This document shows positions 29,070-39,111 of a stretch of DNA of 64,000 bases, one piece after another. The translations under genes and the position numbers were made by a program. The stretch's first letter is position 1. The number at the start of each line of letters is the position of its first letter. Under the pieces are notes generated by a model that saw only the letters and a program-made list of their open reading frames with translations, did no database searches and was not told the DNA's origin. The stretch is taken from assembly GCF_000238795.1 (NCBI RefSeq), contig NZ_AFNK01000031.1, positions 221,261 to 285,260 of the forward strand, given 5' to 3'. Source of the stretch: Haemophilus sputorum CCUG 13788. GTDB taxonomy: Bacteria > Pseudomonadota > Gammaproteobacteria > Enterobacterales > Pasteurellaceae.

Positions 29070-31681
29070 GATTTCAATATTTTTTTAAGTTGATACAAAG
29101 CTTCAAGCGCTTGGCGCGGAGTCAGCTCATCTGGTTCTATTTCTGCTAACGCCTTTTCAAGTGGACTTTCTTCAGGCAATTTGACTTCTGCAAGCGGTGA
29201 AATTTCTGCTGAGTTTTGCGAAATTGGTTCTGCAAATAATAAATCTGCCTGAGGGCTATCATTAACATTACGCGTTTGCGCTGAAAGTTCTTCCAAATGC
29301 GCTAAACGCTGTTTTGCCATCGTAATGACAGGTTTAGGCACGCCTGCAAGTGCAGCGACCGCTAATCCATAACTTTTACTCGCAGCCCCTTCTTGTACGC
29401 TATGCATGAAGACAATGGTATCGTTATGCTCACGTGCATCCAAATGCACATTTGCCACACCTTTTAATTGGCTTGGAAGGCTTGTTAATTCAAAATAATG
29501 CGTTGCAAATAACGTTAATGACTGCGTTTTCTTCGCTAACCATTCTGCACACGCCCAGGCTAATGAAAGCCCATCATACGTTGAAGTGCCACGGCCAATT
29601 TCATCAATCAACACTAAACTTTGCGCAGTTGCCTGATGCAGAATATTCGCCATTTCGGTCATTTCCACCATAAAGGTCGAACGGCCAGAAGCTAAATCAT
29701 CACTTGCACCAATTCGGGTAAAAATCCGATCTAACATGCCAATTTCAGCCGATTCAGCCGGCACAAAACTACCGATATAAGCCATTAAGCAAATCAATGC
29801 AATTTGGCGCATATACGTACTTTTCCCGCCCATATTCGGCCCTGTGACTATCAGAAGATGGCGCTGCGCATTCAAATACACTGGGTTAGCAATAAAAGGA
29901 TCAGAAATCATCTGTTCTACTACAGGATGGCGACCGCCCTTAATTTGCACACCACGTTGTGGGCTAAACATTGGGCGCACATAATTCAAGGTTTGCGCGC
30001 GTTCTGCTAAATTCGTGAGCACATCCAACTCAGCCAACACCATTGCCGCTAGCTGTAATTCAGCTAAATGCGGCATAATGGCATCAAACAGTGCATCATA
30101 AAGTTGTTTTTCTAGTGCTAATGAAGCCCCTTTTGCTTTCAGGACTTTATCTTCATACGTTTTTAGCTCAGGAATAATATAACGTTCAGCATTTTTCAGC
30201 GTTTGACGACGAACATAGTGAATCGGTGCTTTATGCGCTTGTCCTTGGCTAATCTGAATGTAATAACCATGCACGGCATTGAAACCAATTTTTAGCGTAT
30301 CAATCCCCGTAGACTCCCGTTCACGAATTTCTAATTGTTCTAAATATTGGGTTGCTCCTGCCGAAAGCTGGCGCCATTCATCTAGTTCGGCATGATAACC
30401 TTCAGCGATCACACCGCCATCGCGAATCAGTTGAGGTGGGTTATCAATAATTGCTCGCTCAAGCAACGATTGCAACTCACTAAAATCGGCTAACTGTGCC
30501 ATCGTTTGTACTAAACAAGCGGTCTGATTTTGGGCATAATTTACCAAAATTGGAATTTGCGCCAATGCCGTACGCAAACGCGTTAAATCACGCGGTCGAG
30601 CAGAACGTAATGCTACTCGAGCTAAAATTCGCTCCATATCCCCAACCTGTTGTAAGCAAGGTTGCAACGACTCAATAAGCCCACTTTCTTGTAATGTTGC
30701 AATAACATCTTGGCGTTTTTGTAGTTTATTTAAGTCACGAATAGGCTGATGAATCCAACGTTTCAGTAAACGGCTGCCCATTGGCGTCACGCATTTGTCT
30801 AATACTGCCGCCAAAGTAGCTTCTGTTCCACCGGCTAGATTTTGAGTCAGTTCTAGATTTCGGCGAGTTGCAGCATCTAATAAAACTGTTTCACTATTTT
30901 GCTGTAACTGAATACTTTGCACATGAGGCAACGCGGTTCGTTGCGTTTCTTGAGCATAATGCAATACACAACCAGCCGCACATAATCCAACTTCCGCTTG
31001 CTCAACCCCAAATCCTTCCAAACTTTGCGTACCAAATTGTCGGTTAAGCAAGGTTTTCGCTGTGACTAACTCAAACTCCCAAACGGGACGACGGCGCAAC
31101 CCTTTATAATTATTAAGAATTTGTGAGTGTGCAAAATCTTCGGGATAAAGAATTTCAGCCGGCATTAAACGCTGTAATTCCGCGCTGACTGCTTCTTTAC
31201 TCGGCAATTCAGTCATTAAAAAACGCCCAGAAGTCATATCTAAAGTCGCCAGTGCAAATACGCCTTTTTGCTCATAAATGGCTGCAACTAAGTTATCCTG
31301 ACGCTCTGGCAGCAAGGCTTCATCACTTACTGTTCCTGGTGTCACAATCCGAACGACTTTACGCTCAACCGGGCCTTTTGCAGCAGCTGGATCGCCAATT
31401 TGCTCACAAATTGCCACGCTTTCGCCTAGTGCGACTAATTTTGCTAAATAACCTTCCACGGCATGATAAGGAACACCCGCCATCGGAATAGGCTCACCAG
31501 CAGATGCTCCACGCTTAGTTAACGAAATGTCTAATAATACGGCTGCTCTTTTCGCATCGTCATAAAACAATTCATAAAAATCGCCCATTCGGTAGAATAA
31601 TAAAATATCCGGATGTTGCGCTTTTAATTGTAAATATTGCTGCATCATTGGCGTATGATTAGAAAGGTCTGCTTGGCTCAT
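29066..31681 (-). CDS. mutS: DNA mismatch repair protein MutS
   Basis: 871-residue mismatch-recognition ATPase. The mismatch-wedge motif is Phe35-Tyr36-Glu37 (MGDFYELF). The C-terminal ABC-type ATPase has Walker [10 protein letters not shown], Walker [14 protein letters not shown] and the helix-turn-helix dimer region [14 protein letters not shown] at the end. Length and domain order are normal (E. coli 853). Confidence 0.98.
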   Translation of the reverse strand: MSQADLSNHTPMMQQYLQLKAQHPDILLFYRMGDFYELFYDDAKRAAVLLDISLTKRGASAGEPIPMAGVPYHAVEGYLAKLVALGESVAICEQIGDPAAAKGPVERKVVRIVTPGTVSDEALLPERQDNLVAAIYEQKGVFALATLDMTSGRFLMTELPSKEAVSAELQRLMPAEILYPEDFAHSQILNNYKGLRRRPVWEFELVTAKTLLNRQFGTQSLEGFGVEQAEVGLCAAGCVLHYAQETQRTALPHVQSIQLQQNSETVLLDAATRRNLELTQNLAGGTEATLAAVLDKCVTPMGSRLLKRWIHQPIRDLNKLQKRQDVIATLQESGLIESLQPCLQQVGDMERILARVALRSARPRDLTRLRTALAQIPILVNYAQNQTACLVQTMAQLADFSELQSLLERAIIDNPPQLIRDGGVIAEGYHAELDEWRQLSAGATQYLEQLEIRERESTGIDTLKIGFNAVHGYYIQISQGQAHKAPIHYVRRQTLKNAERYIIPELKTYEDKVLKAKGASLALEKQLYDALFDAIMPHLAELQLAAMVLAELDVLTNLAERAQTLNYVRPMFSPQRGVQIKGGRHPVVEQMISDPFIANPVYLNAQRHLLIVTGPNMGGKSTYMRQIALICLMAYIGSFVPAESAEIGMLDRIFTRIGASDDLASGRSTFMVEMTEMANILHQATAQSLVLIDEIGRGTSTYDGLSLAWACAEWLAKKTQSLTLFATHYFELTSLPSQLKGVANVHLDAREHNDTIVFMHSVQEGAASKSYGLAVAALAGVPKPVITMAKQRLAHLEELSAQTRNVNDSPQADLLFAEPISQNSAEISPLAEVKLPEESPLEKALAEIEPDELTPRQALEALYQLKKILKS

Positions 31682-31788
31682 AATTTGTGGAATGTGGTCA
31701 TAAAAGGAAAACGCATTTTAACAAATTCTGTGGGTAAATGCAGTTTAGATAAAAGTAGGTTTCATATTCCATTCACTTTCAGATAACA

Positions 31789-31824
31789 AAAAAAGCGAAC
31801 CATTTTTCAATGATTCGCTTTTCT
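31789..31824 (-). terminator. Terminator of mscL
   Basis: AAAAGCGAA (31791-31799) pairs with TTCGCTTTT (31814-31822), followed on the minus strand by a T run (complement of AACAAAAAAA). It lies between mscL and mutS, both on the minus strand. Confidence 0.85.
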
Positions 31825-31837
31825 TATTCAGCCTTGA

Positions 31838-32230
31838 TTATTTTTTTAATAAATCACGGATTTCAGTTAATAATTTTTCTTCAGCTGTTGGCTCTGGCGC
31901 TGCTTCTGGCGCTGGTGCTTTTTTCAGTGAGTTAATGATTTTTACCATACCGAATACAGCAATTGCGATAATTAAGAAATCAAATACGTTTTGGATAAAT
32001 GCACCGTATTTTAACATTACTGCTTCAGCGCCTTCTTTTGCAGGCGCAATTTCAAAAGCTAAATCTTTAAAATCAACACCGCCGATGATCCAACCAATTG
32101 GTGGCATAATAACATCGCTTACTAATGAAGAAACAATTTTACCGAATGCACCACCGATGATCACACCGACAGCCATGTCAACTACGTTACCTTTTACCGC
32201 AAATTCACGGAATTCTTTTAAAAGACTCAT
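31838..32230 (-). CDS. mscL: Large-conductance mechanosensitive channel MscL
   Basis: 130-residue inner-membrane channel that opens on hypo-osmotic shock. The N-terminal amphipathic helix ([21 protein letters not shown]), two membrane helices (about 17-45 and 76-98) and the C-terminal bundle helix ([16 protein letters not shown]) are all visible. Confidence 0.97.
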   Translation of the reverse strand: MSLLKEFREFAVKGNVVDMAVGVIIGGAFGKIVSSLVSDVIMPPIGWIIGGVDFKDLAFEIAPAKEGAEAVMLKYGAFIQNVFDFLIIAIAVFGMVKIINSLKKAPAPEAAPEPTAEEKLLTEIRDLLKK

Positions 32231-32319
32231 GTTTTATCCTTATTAAATAATTTAAAAATTCCCCACAAGCCGAGGAAGTGCGCGAATTATACGTGAGTTG
32301 TTAACTTTTTGTAGCGACT

Positions 32320-32847
32320 TTAATTTAATTTACTCAATCTTTGCGCAAAGCGCTCGACTTGCGCCCAATCGGTATATTCATATTCCCGTGTAATGTCCGT
32401 TTCGCCTTTAGTTAATTTCATGATAAAGCGAATCATGGTGCGGTCGAACCAACTATAACGAGGATAAAATAGCGCACCGGCAATCACTTCCACATGCGTT
32501 GGTCGCCATAAAATTTTTTGCAAAAATTTACGAATGTATGTATTTGATTCTGGAGTTTGTCGATTGGGTTTACGCGCCGTCAAATTTACCCCATAAAAAG
32601 CGGTCGTTTTTTGATTCAATATTGCAAAATGCTGAGCAATGAATTGATAAACCAGTGGATTAAAATGTCCATAACGAACAGAAGCACCAATCACAATTTG
32701 ATCAAATGCGGCAAGTTGCTCATCCGTCATATTTGCATGTTCTCGCAATGAACGAAGCTCCGTTTCATGCGTAATATGTTGCGCCAAACGCTCTGCGATC
32801 AACTTCGTTTGTCCATCCGTTGTAAAATATAAAATTAAAGTTTTCAT
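32320..32847 (-). CDS. hemG: Menaquinone-dependent protoporphyrinogen oxidase HemG
   Basis: 175-residue flavodoxin-fold protein that oxidises protoporphyrinogen IX in heme synthesis. The FMN-phosphate loop YFTTDGQTKLIA, the core IVIGASVRYGHF and the extra HemG loop (ILWRPTHVEVIAGALFYPRYSWFDR) distinguish it from ordinary flavodoxins. It starts 3 bp after trkH; trkH-hemG is also the E. coli order. Confidence 0.95.
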   Translation of the reverse strand: MKTLILYFTTDGQTKLIAERLAQHITHETELRSLREHANMTDEQLAAFDQIVIGASVRYGHFNPLVYQFIAQHFAILNQKTTAFYGVNLTARKPNRQTPESNTYIRKFLQKILWRPTHVEVIAGALFYPRYSWFDRTMIRFIMKLTKGETDITREYEYTDWAQVERFAQRLSKLN

Positions 32848-32850
32848 TCG

Positions 32851-34359
32851 TTAATCTTTCCAAAATACAGGGCTTAAAATCACTAACAGGGTAAACACTT
32901 CCAAACGTCCGCATACCATGGCTAATACTAATACCCATTTGGCAGAATCCGGAACTTGAGCAAAGCCTCCGCTCACATTACCTAATGCTGTGCCTAAGTT
33001 ATTTAAGCAAGCCAATACCGCATTAAACGCATCAAAAATGCTCATTCCGCATGCAATGGCTGCAAACCAGCAAAGTACAAAGACAAAGAAGTAAGCCGCG
33101 AAGAATGCCCAAATTCCCTCTTCAATGCGATCAGAGAAAATATGTTTACCAAGCTTTATCGGTTTAACTGAATTGGGGTGAACAAATCGGTGAATTTCAC
33201 GGTTAGCTTGTAAATACAGTAATAACACGCGAATTACTTTTAAACCACCACCCGTTGAACCTGCACAGCCACCAATAAAAGAAGCTAACACTAATAAGAG
33301 TGGCAAAAAAGAAGGCCATGCACTGAAATCACTTGTCGAAAAACCAGCAGTAGTTGAAATCGAAACAGACTCAAACATTGCTTGTTCTACTGTAAGCGAA
33401 AAACCACCATAGTAGTTATACAACATCAACACCGCAACACATACGACAAATAGTGTCACCTGAATAAACACAAATGAGCGGAACTCATAATCTTGCCAAT
33501 AAAGCTGCCCGATGACGCCCACTTTTTGTTCAATTTTGCGATCGCTTAACCGACTAAACAAGGCATAGTGCAAGCCGAAGTTAATGGACGAAATTAGCAA
33601 AAAACAAACCGCAATATAGTTAATCGCTGAACTTTCAAAATAGCCAATACTCGCATCGTGGGTAGAAAATCCGCCAATCGAAATGGTCGAGAAACTATGA
33701 GAAATGGCATCAAAAGGGCTCATACCGGCAAGCCAAAATGCCACAGCACATAAGAACGTCAGTAAAAAATAGATTTGCCAAAGCATTTTGGCGGTTTCAG
33801 CAATTCTCGGGCGCATTTTTTCATCTTTAAGCGGCCCTGGCATTTCGGCTCGGTAGAGTTTACCCAAGCCGATCATTGGGAGAATTGCAATAGCTAAAAC
33901 GATGATCCCCATTCCGCCTAACCATTGTAAAAATTGGCGGTAAAACAGAATGGATTTCGGCAATTCATCTAAGCCGGTAATGACTGTTCCGCCTGTCGTT
34001 GTTAAGCCAGAGAACGATTCAAATACGGATTCAGAAAAATTGAGATCAGGGTGTTCAAGTAAAATGAAAGGTACCGCCCCTAAACCACCTAATACAATCC
34101 AGAACAAAACGACAATTAAAAAGCCTTCGCGAGCGCGAAGCTCTTTATGATGCGCACGACAACTCCACCATAAAAAGGCACCCACTAAAAAATTCAACAA
34201 AAAGGCGCGTAAAAATTCTTGGCCTCCGCCATCGCCATAAATTAATGCCACTAATGCCGGCAATAGCATGGTCACAGAAAAGCTCATGACCAACACGCCA
34301 ACGATACGGACAATTGTAAAAAACTGCACAATAACCTCATTTTTATTTGATAGCGGCAT
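32851..34359 (-). CDS. trkH: Trk potassium uptake membrane subunit TrkH
   Basis: 502-residue K+ channel-like membrane protein. It shows the four pore-loop filter regions (SFSGLTTTGGT, FSTISIGGFST, SISTTAGFSTS, CLNNLGTALGNV) and the central VRIL/GCAGSTGGGLKVIRVLL segment. It needs the cytoplasmic TrkA, which is not in this window. About 18 residues at the N terminus precede the E. coli homologous start; a later start is possible. Confidence 0.95.
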   Translation of the reverse strand: MPLSNKNEVIVQFFTIVRIVGVLVMSFSVTMLLPALVALIYGDGGGQEFLRAFLLNFLVGAFLWWSCRAHHKELRAREGFLIVVLFWIVLGGLGAVPFILLEHPDLNFSESVFESFSGLTTTGGTVITGLDELPKSILFYRQFLQWLGGMGIIVLAIAILPMIGLGKLYRAEMPGPLKDEKMRPRIAETAKMLWQIYFLLTFLCAVAFWLAGMSPFDAISHSFSTISIGGFSTHDASIGYFESSAINYIAVCFLLISSINFGLHYALFSRLSDRKIEQKVGVIGQLYWQDYEFRSFVFIQVTLFVVCVAVLMLYNYYGGFSLTVEQAMFESVSISTTAGFSTSDFSAWPSFLPLLLVLASFIGGCAGSTGGGLKVIRVLLLYLQANREIHRFVHPNSVKPIKLGKHIFSDRIEEGIWAFFAAYFFVFVLCWFAAIACGMSIFDAFNAVLACLNNLGTALGNVSGGFAQVPDSAKWVLVLAMVCGRLEVFTLLVILSPVFWKD

Positions 34360-34367
34360 TATAAAGC

Positions 34368-34406
34368 AACAAGCGGTAAAATTTTCAAAAAATCTTACCG
34401 CTTGTT
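34368..34406 (-). terminator. Uptake-signal-pair terminator after ureD
   Basis: AACAAGCGGTAA (34368-34379) and TTACCGCTTGTT (34395-34406) form a perfect 12-bp stem with a 15-base loop. It lies 4 bp past the ureD stop codon and so ends the fmt/modF/ureD transcript. Confidence 0.8.
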
Positions 34407-34409
34407 TGG

Positions 34410-35225
34410 CTAGTTCGCTTTGAGTTGTTCACCGATTTGCTTAAATAACTGCTCAATCGTATCGGCTCTATGCCCAAGCACCCGCAAAATCAGCCCGCCT
34501 TCATGTAATTGGGAAATACCAGCCAGTACAGTTTCATCCTCAGCCAGCTGTGTTTGAAGGCGCTGAACACACTGTTTAATCTCTTGAGCATTTTGCGTGA
34601 GATTCAGATAAATCAAAGAACCTTGGTGACTAAAATCTTCCATTTGGCTTAATGCTGTCAGTGGCATATTAGCGGGGTGCCACTGAATACAATCTCGCAC
34701 AAGCGGTCGAATTTTGCCATCATTTTGCAAAAGCTGAACATTTAAATGAGAAGAAAACGCGCGAAAAGCAAAGCGCTCGTTATTTGCCACGCGGCCAATC
34801 GCCACAATCTCGCCATAAATTAACACACAATCTGCCCGTAACTGTACCTCGATTGCCTGCTTAAATGCAGCATCACGATGCAAGACAAGTGGGTGAGGCA
34901 AATAGAATAAGCGGCTCCCTTCAGCTAATTCAATCTGTGTCTGTTGCTCTGCAAATTCACCTTCATTCATCGCTTGCACACGCGTGAATGCCTGCGTTCC
35001 CAGAGAAAGCGAGGTATTTTTCTCCAGCGTAAGACGAATATCTAATTTATCGCCGCCCAACAAACCGGGAGAGGAAGACATTTGCATCGCGTTCAAGCCG
35101 TTTTGCCACGCATCTTGATAAGCCGGCACCGTCATCACTTTAAAAGGCGGGGTAGCAAAATACTCATCTAACTGAGTTTTACCATTAGTTGAACATTTAG
35201 TAGAAAGGGTTAGCGTGCTATTCAT
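34410..35225 (-). CDS. ureD: Urease accessory protein UreD (UreH), displaced from the urease cluster
   Basis: 271-residue urease maturation scaffold that forms the UreD-UreF-UreG complex for nickel delivery to apourease. Family signs are GKTQLDEYFATPPFKVMTVP near the N terminus, SSSPGLLGGDKLDIRLTL and QAFTRVQAMNEGEFAEQQ, LPHPLVLHRDAAFKQ and IYGEIVAIGR. The ATG at 35225 overlaps the modF stop by 8 bp; the frame could extend to 35297 inside modF, without homology. Every other urease gene is at 46-52 kb on the other strand, where ureD would normally follow ureG. No second copy is seen there, so this is likely the functional one. Confidence 0.9.
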   Translation of the reverse strand: MNSTLTLSTKCSTNGKTQLDEYFATPPFKVMTVPAYQDAWQNGLNAMQMSSSPGLLGGDKLDIRLTLEKNTSLSLGTQAFTRVQAMNEGEFAEQQTQIELAEGSRLFYLPHPLVLHRDAAFKQAIEVQLRADCVLIYGEIVAIGRVANNERFAFRAFSSHLNVQLLQNDGKIRPLVRDCIQWHPANMPLTALSQMEDFSHQGSLIYLNLTQNAQEIKQCVQRLQTQLAEDETVLAGISQLHEGGLILRVLGHRADTIEQLFKQIGEQLKAN

Positions 35226-36687
35226 GAAAATTTTCGCCTTGTTCTTTAAAAGAGGATTGTTGATAACGATAGCCCTGTTCGGTTGGAATAAACTCAAACA
35301 GATGCGTTAGCCCTTTAGGCGCATCTTCAGCTTGGTGTGACACAAACAACAACTGCGTTTGGCTCTTGCTAATTAACTGTTCGATAAATTGTTTTACAAT
35401 GGTGCGATTAGCGCCATCCAAACCATGTAAAGGTTCGTCCAAAATTAAAATAGGCGGATGTTTTACCATGGCTCGTGCAATGAGTAACAGGCGTTGCTGA
35501 CCCCAAGATAACGATCTAAACGGCTTATCCGCCATATTCGAAAGCCCTAAACACGCAAGCCATTCCAAAGCTTTTAAGCGCACGCTACTAGGCAGTTGTT
35601 GATATACCCCAATAGAATCAAAAAAGCCAGAAGCCACTACGGCTAACGCTGAACAATTTACGCGATAATCCATATGTAATTGGCTGCTTACATACCCTAG
35701 ATTTTGCTTAATCTCCCAAATGGTTTCGCCACTGCCGCGTTTTCGTCCAAACAAATAAACCTCATTTGAAAAACCTTGTGGATGATCGCCGGTAATCAAC
35801 GACAACAATGTCGACTTGCCCGCCCCATTTTCGCCTTTAATCCACCAATGTTGATGCGGTTTTACCGTCCAACTTAAGTTATTTAAAATCAATTTATCGC
35901 CATATTTAACCGTCACATTACGCAATTCAAACGGATTACCATCAAGCACAATCGGTGGAGTAATGCTTTCTGGAAGTGTGGCGTAAGCCTGAGATTCTGC
36001 AAATTGTCGCTGAAAATAGACCGCTTGTTGCTCCACCCATGCTTTTTCGCCTTGCAGGGAAAGCGAAAGCTGATCTAATAAAGCAATATGTGAAACTGCC
36101 TCGGGCAAATCTGAAAGACGATTGGTAATCAAGACAATTGTACTGTTCGATGCAAGTTCGTTTAACAATGTTTTCCAAGCCACCACTGACTGCACATCAA
36201 GCCCTTCAAAGGGTTCATCTAAAATCAGTAAGTCGGGCTGACTGACTAACATTTGGCAAAACAACACCTTACGGCTTTCGCCCGTTGAAAGTTTCATAAA
36301 TGGACGTTCTAATAATGCCTCAATTTGCAAAATTGAGGCATATTTCGCACATAATTCAACATTATCGCCGCCATTTAGGATAATTTGCCGTGCAGTTAAG
36401 CCAAAATCATCTGGCGAAACACTATCGTTATTCCGATCTTGGAAAATTTTGGCAAGAATACGTTGCTGTTGCTCAAATGAAAATAAAGCGATACGTTGGA
36501 AGTTGGATTCTACACTTCCTCCAATACAAGTAAGCTCGCCACTTAATGCCAAACCTAACGCACTTTTACCTGAACCATTTTCACCAATTACCGCCCAAAA
36601 CTGTTTGGGTTCAATAATTAGCGATTCAATCGTGAGTTTTTGTGATTGCTTCAAGGCAAACTGTGCTTGCGCAATAGCTAATGTCAT
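35218..36687 (-). CDS. modF: ModF-like double ATP-binding ABC protein
   Basis: 489-residue cytoplasmic protein with two tandem ABC ATPase domains. Domain 1 has Walker A GENGSGKSA and signature LSTGES; domain 2 has Walker A GENGAGKST, signature LSWGQQ and Walker B LILDEPLHGLD. The segment RKRGSGETIWEIKQNLGYVSS is typical of E. coli ModF/PhrA (490 residues), linked genetically to molybdate uptake. No mod permease genes are nearby. Its last 8 bp overlap the ureD start, so ureD translation likely depends on it. Confidence 0.9.
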   Translation of the reverse strand: MTLAIAQAQFALKQSQKLTIESLIIEPKQFWAVIGENGSGKSALGLALSGELTCIGGSVESNFQRIALFSFEQQQRILAKIFQDRNNDSVSPDDFGLTARQIILNGGDNVELCAKYASILQIEALLERPFMKLSTGESRKVLFCQMLVSQPDLLILDEPFEGLDVQSVVAWKTLLNELASNSTIVLITNRLSDLPEAVSHIALLDQLSLSLQGEKAWVEQQAVYFQRQFAESQAYATLPESITPPIVLDGNPFELRNVTVKYGDKLILNNLSWTVKPHQHWWIKGENGAGKSTLLSLITGDHPQGFSNEVYLFGRKRGSGETIWEIKQNLGYVSSQLHMDYRVNCSALAVVASGFFDSIGVYQQLPSSVRLKALEWLACLGLSNMADKPFRSLSWGQQRLLLIARAMVKHPPILILDEPLHGLDGANRTIVKQFIEQLISKSQTQLLFVSHQAEDAPKGLTHLFEFIPTEQGYRYQQSSFKEQGENFHE

Positions 36688-36702
36688 CAGATTGCCTTTC
36701 CA

Positions 36703-37656
36703 TTAAACCAGAGTTTCGCCGACTTTAAACCAGTCTGCGCGCCCATTGAGAAAATCTTGAACGCTCATCGGTTTCTTGCCCGATGGTTGTAACTGAGTAA
36801 TATTTAACACACCTTCAGCCGTTGCAATTTCAATCCCATTTTTACTCACATTAAGCACCGTTCCCGCTGTTTTTTCTTGGTGAGGTAACACTTGTGCTTG
36901 GTAAATTTTTACCCGCTCTTCAACCCCATTCACATTGACGATTAAATAAGCAATAGGCGCGGGATTAAAAGCACGAATATTACGCTCAAGTTGTGTTGCC
37001 GAAAGTGTCCAGTCTAATTTAGCTTCTTCTTTGGTCAGTTTTTCCGCATAATTTGCCAAAGACTCATCTTGTTTTTCTGGTTTGAATTGTTGGATAGCTA
37101 AACCATTTAAGACCTCAAGCAATGCAGGTGGCGCTAATTCAGCCAATTTGGCATAAAGCGAAGCAGATGTTTCAGTAGGGAGAATTGGTGTCGTTACTTT
37201 ATGAAGCATATCGCCAGTATCTAACCCCACATCCATCTGCATAATCGTCACGCCGGTTTGTTGATCGCCTGCCCAAATTGCACGTTGAATTGGCGCTGCA
37301 CCTCGCCAACGAGGTAAAATCGAGCCATGCACATTTAAACAACCATATTTCAGTGCTTCTAATACAGCTTGTGGCAAAACCAAACCATAAGCCACCACTA
37401 CCATCACATCGGCATTTAAGGCTTTCAGCTCTGCTTGCGCTTCTTCTTTACGTAAAGATTTTGGTTGATAAACTGGAATTTGGTGTTTTTCAGCCAGTTG
37501 TTTAACTGGGCTGGCTTGTAATTTTTTGCCGCGACCTGCAGGCTTATCTGGTTGAGTATAAACTGCAATCACGTGATGTTCTGAGTCTAATAAAGCTTGT
37601 AAATGTTGTGCCGCAAAATCTGGTGTGCCGGCAAAAATAATATTGAGTGTTGACAT
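36703..37656 (-). CDS. fmt: Methionyl-tRNA formyltransferase Fmt
   Basis: 317-residue enzyme that formylates initiator Met-tRNA. The formyltransferase domain contains [17 protein letters not shown] and [12 protein letters not shown]; the C-terminal OB-like domain covers about residues 205-317. Its usual partner def (peptide deformylase) is not adjacent. It precedes modF by 15 bp on the same strand, so fmt-modF-ureD may be one transcript. Confidence 0.96.
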   Translation of the reverse strand: MSTLNIIFAGTPDFAAQHLQALLDSEHHVIAVYTQPDKPAGRGKKLQASPVKQLAEKHQIPVYQPKSLRKEEAQAELKALNADVMVVVAYGLVLPQAVLEALKYGCLNVHGSILPRWRGAAPIQRAIWAGDQQTGVTIMQMDVGLDTGDMLHKVTTPILPTETSASLYAKLAELAPPALLEVLNGLAIQQFKPEKQDESLANYAEKLTKEEAKLDWTLSATQLERNIRAFNPAPIAYLIVNVNGVEERVKIYQAQVLPHQEKTAGTVLNVSKNGIEIATAEGVLNITQLQPSGKKPMSVQDFLNGRADWFKVGETLV

Positions 37657-37785
37657 AATGGTTCCGTTTTCAAAGCAAGAATAGCCAAAATTTTAGCTGA
37701 TTAGGGTAAAAAAGACCATGTTTGGCGCAACAAGCGGTCGGATTTTGCTATTTTTTTGCTAAAATCACATAACGATAACTGAATA

Positions 37786-38406
37786 ATGCTAACACCTATG
37801 GAATACTTTATCCCCGAATCGGACGTACTTTTTGAAGAAGAGATCAAAAAAAGCCGCTTTCTGACTTATTTACGCCATACAGAAAATATGGAGCAAGCCA
37901 AAGCTTTTTGGCAAGAAATGAAGACGCTTCATCCTCATGCTCGACATTGGTGTTGGGCGACTGTTGCTGGGCACCCAACCGATTCGCAACAATATGGGTT
38001 TTCTGACGATGGCGAGCCCGCAGGCACCGCAGGTAAACCCATGCTCAATTATTTACTGGGTTCAGGTTTAGGAGAAATTACCGCGGTCGTCGTGCGTTAT
38101 TATGGCGGGATTTTACTAGGCACAGGCGGGCTAGTTAAAGCTTACGGTGGTGGGGTACAACAAGCCTTATTAGCAGTTAAAAAACAAAGAAAAGTATTAC
38201 GTTCAACTTATTACTTAAGATGTAATTATGAACAATTTAATACAGTCTCACATCTATTAAGCCACTTTGATGTTGAGATGAGAGATCAGCAATTTACTGA
38301 ACAAGTAAGCCTCACTTTAGCGCTTCATCCAGCAGAGGTTGAAACCATCCAAGCGCAACTCACTCAACGCTTTTCGGGGATTTTACAACTTGAAAAAGAA
38401 AAATAG
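37786..38406 (+). CDS. yigZ: YigZ/IMPACT family protein
   Basis: 206-residue UPF0029/IMPACT protein. The N-terminal domain (about 1-130) has the signature GFSDDGEPAGTAGKPML and VVVRYYGGILLGTGGLVKAY; a C-terminal ferredoxin-like domain follows. The role is unknown, possibly in translation control. ATGs at 37786 and 37798 are both possible. In E. coli yigZ lies next to trkH-hemG; here ureD, modF and fmt lie between. Confidence 0.93.
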   Translation: MLTPMEYFIPESDVLFEEEIKKSRFLTYLRHTENMEQAKAFWQEMKTLHPHARHWCWATVAGHPTDSQQYGFSDDGEPAGTAGKPMLNYLLGSGLGEITAVVVRYYGGILLGTGGLVKAYGGGVQQALLAVKKQRKVLRSTYYLRCNYEQFNTVSHLLSHFDVEMRDQQFTEQVSLTLALHPAEVETIQAQLTQRFSGILQLEKEK

Positions 38407-38446
38407 CAATACTTAAAACTAAAAACTCACACCTAATACTTTAATG

Positions 38447-38488
38447 ATAAAAACGCCAAGAAGTAGTTAACTTCCTAGCGTTTTTATT
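38447..38488. terminator. Bidirectional terminator between yigZ and rsmG
   Basis: A long stem based on ATAAAAACGC (38447-38456) and GCGTTTTTAT, extended by AAGAAGT and ACTTCCT with two mismatches. It lies between convergent genes and reaches the rsmG stop codon. Confidence 0.8.
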
Positions 38489-39101
38489 ATGCTTTTTTCA
38501 ATACCACTAAATGGCGTTCACCAACTAATTCAGGTACCTGTAGTGGAATCACCTTTTCCACACAAACCGCACGCGTAATAGCACTGGCTTCAGCCTCATC
38601 ATAAACACCTTTTAGTGCATAAAATCGCCCTGTTTCATTTGGTAAGTGATAACACCAATTAACCATGTCTTCAAGAGACGCAAAGGCACGGCTTAACACT
38701 CCATCAAATTGCGCTGCTTGATATTCCTCAACACGACTCTGCACAGGCGTGACATTACTAATTCCTAACTCTCGTAGCGCATTTTTGATGAACGTAATCC
38801 GTTTACCGAGACTATCTAACAGCACAAACTTTTTTTCTGGGTTAATAATCGCTAATGGAATACCCGGAAGCCCAGGGCCAGTTCCCACATCAATAAAAGA
38901 TTGACCTTCTAGATGCTCACTAACCACCAAACTATCCATAATATGCTTAACCAGCATCTCTTGCGGATCACGAACCGATGTTAGGTTATATGCCTTATTC
39001 CATTTATCTAAAAGGCGAACAAAATCCAGCAGCTGTTGCTGCTGTTTTTCTGTTAATTGCAAATTTGCTTGATTTATCAAGCGGTCTAATTTTGCTTTCA
39101 T
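38487..39101 (-). CDS. rsmG: 16S rRNA (guanine527-N7)-methyltransferase RsmG (GidB)
   Basis: 204-residue SAM-dependent methyltransferase of 16S rRNA. The SAM-binding loop [16 protein letters not shown], preceded by the helical N-terminal domain ([24 protein letters not shown]), is typical. It follows mnmG by 10 bp. Unlike E. coli, the atp operon does not follow it. Confidence 0.96.
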   Translation of the reverse strand: MKAKLDRLINQANLQLTEKQQQQLLDFVRLLDKWNKAYNLTSVRDPQEMLVKHIMDSLVVSEHLEGQSFIDVGTGPGLPGIPLAIINPEKKFVLLDSLGKRITFIKNALRELGISNVTPVQSRVEEYQAAQFDGVLSRAFASLEDMVNWCYHLPNETGRFYALKGVYDEAEASAITRAVCVEKVIPLQVPELVGERHLVVLKKA

Positions 39102-39111
39102 TTTACCAACC

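Noticed and set aside
35218..36687. Double-ATPase gene as an antibiotic-resistance ABC-F protein
   Set aside because: The RKRGSGETIWEIKQ segment and length match ModF/PhrA; the ABC-F linker is absent.
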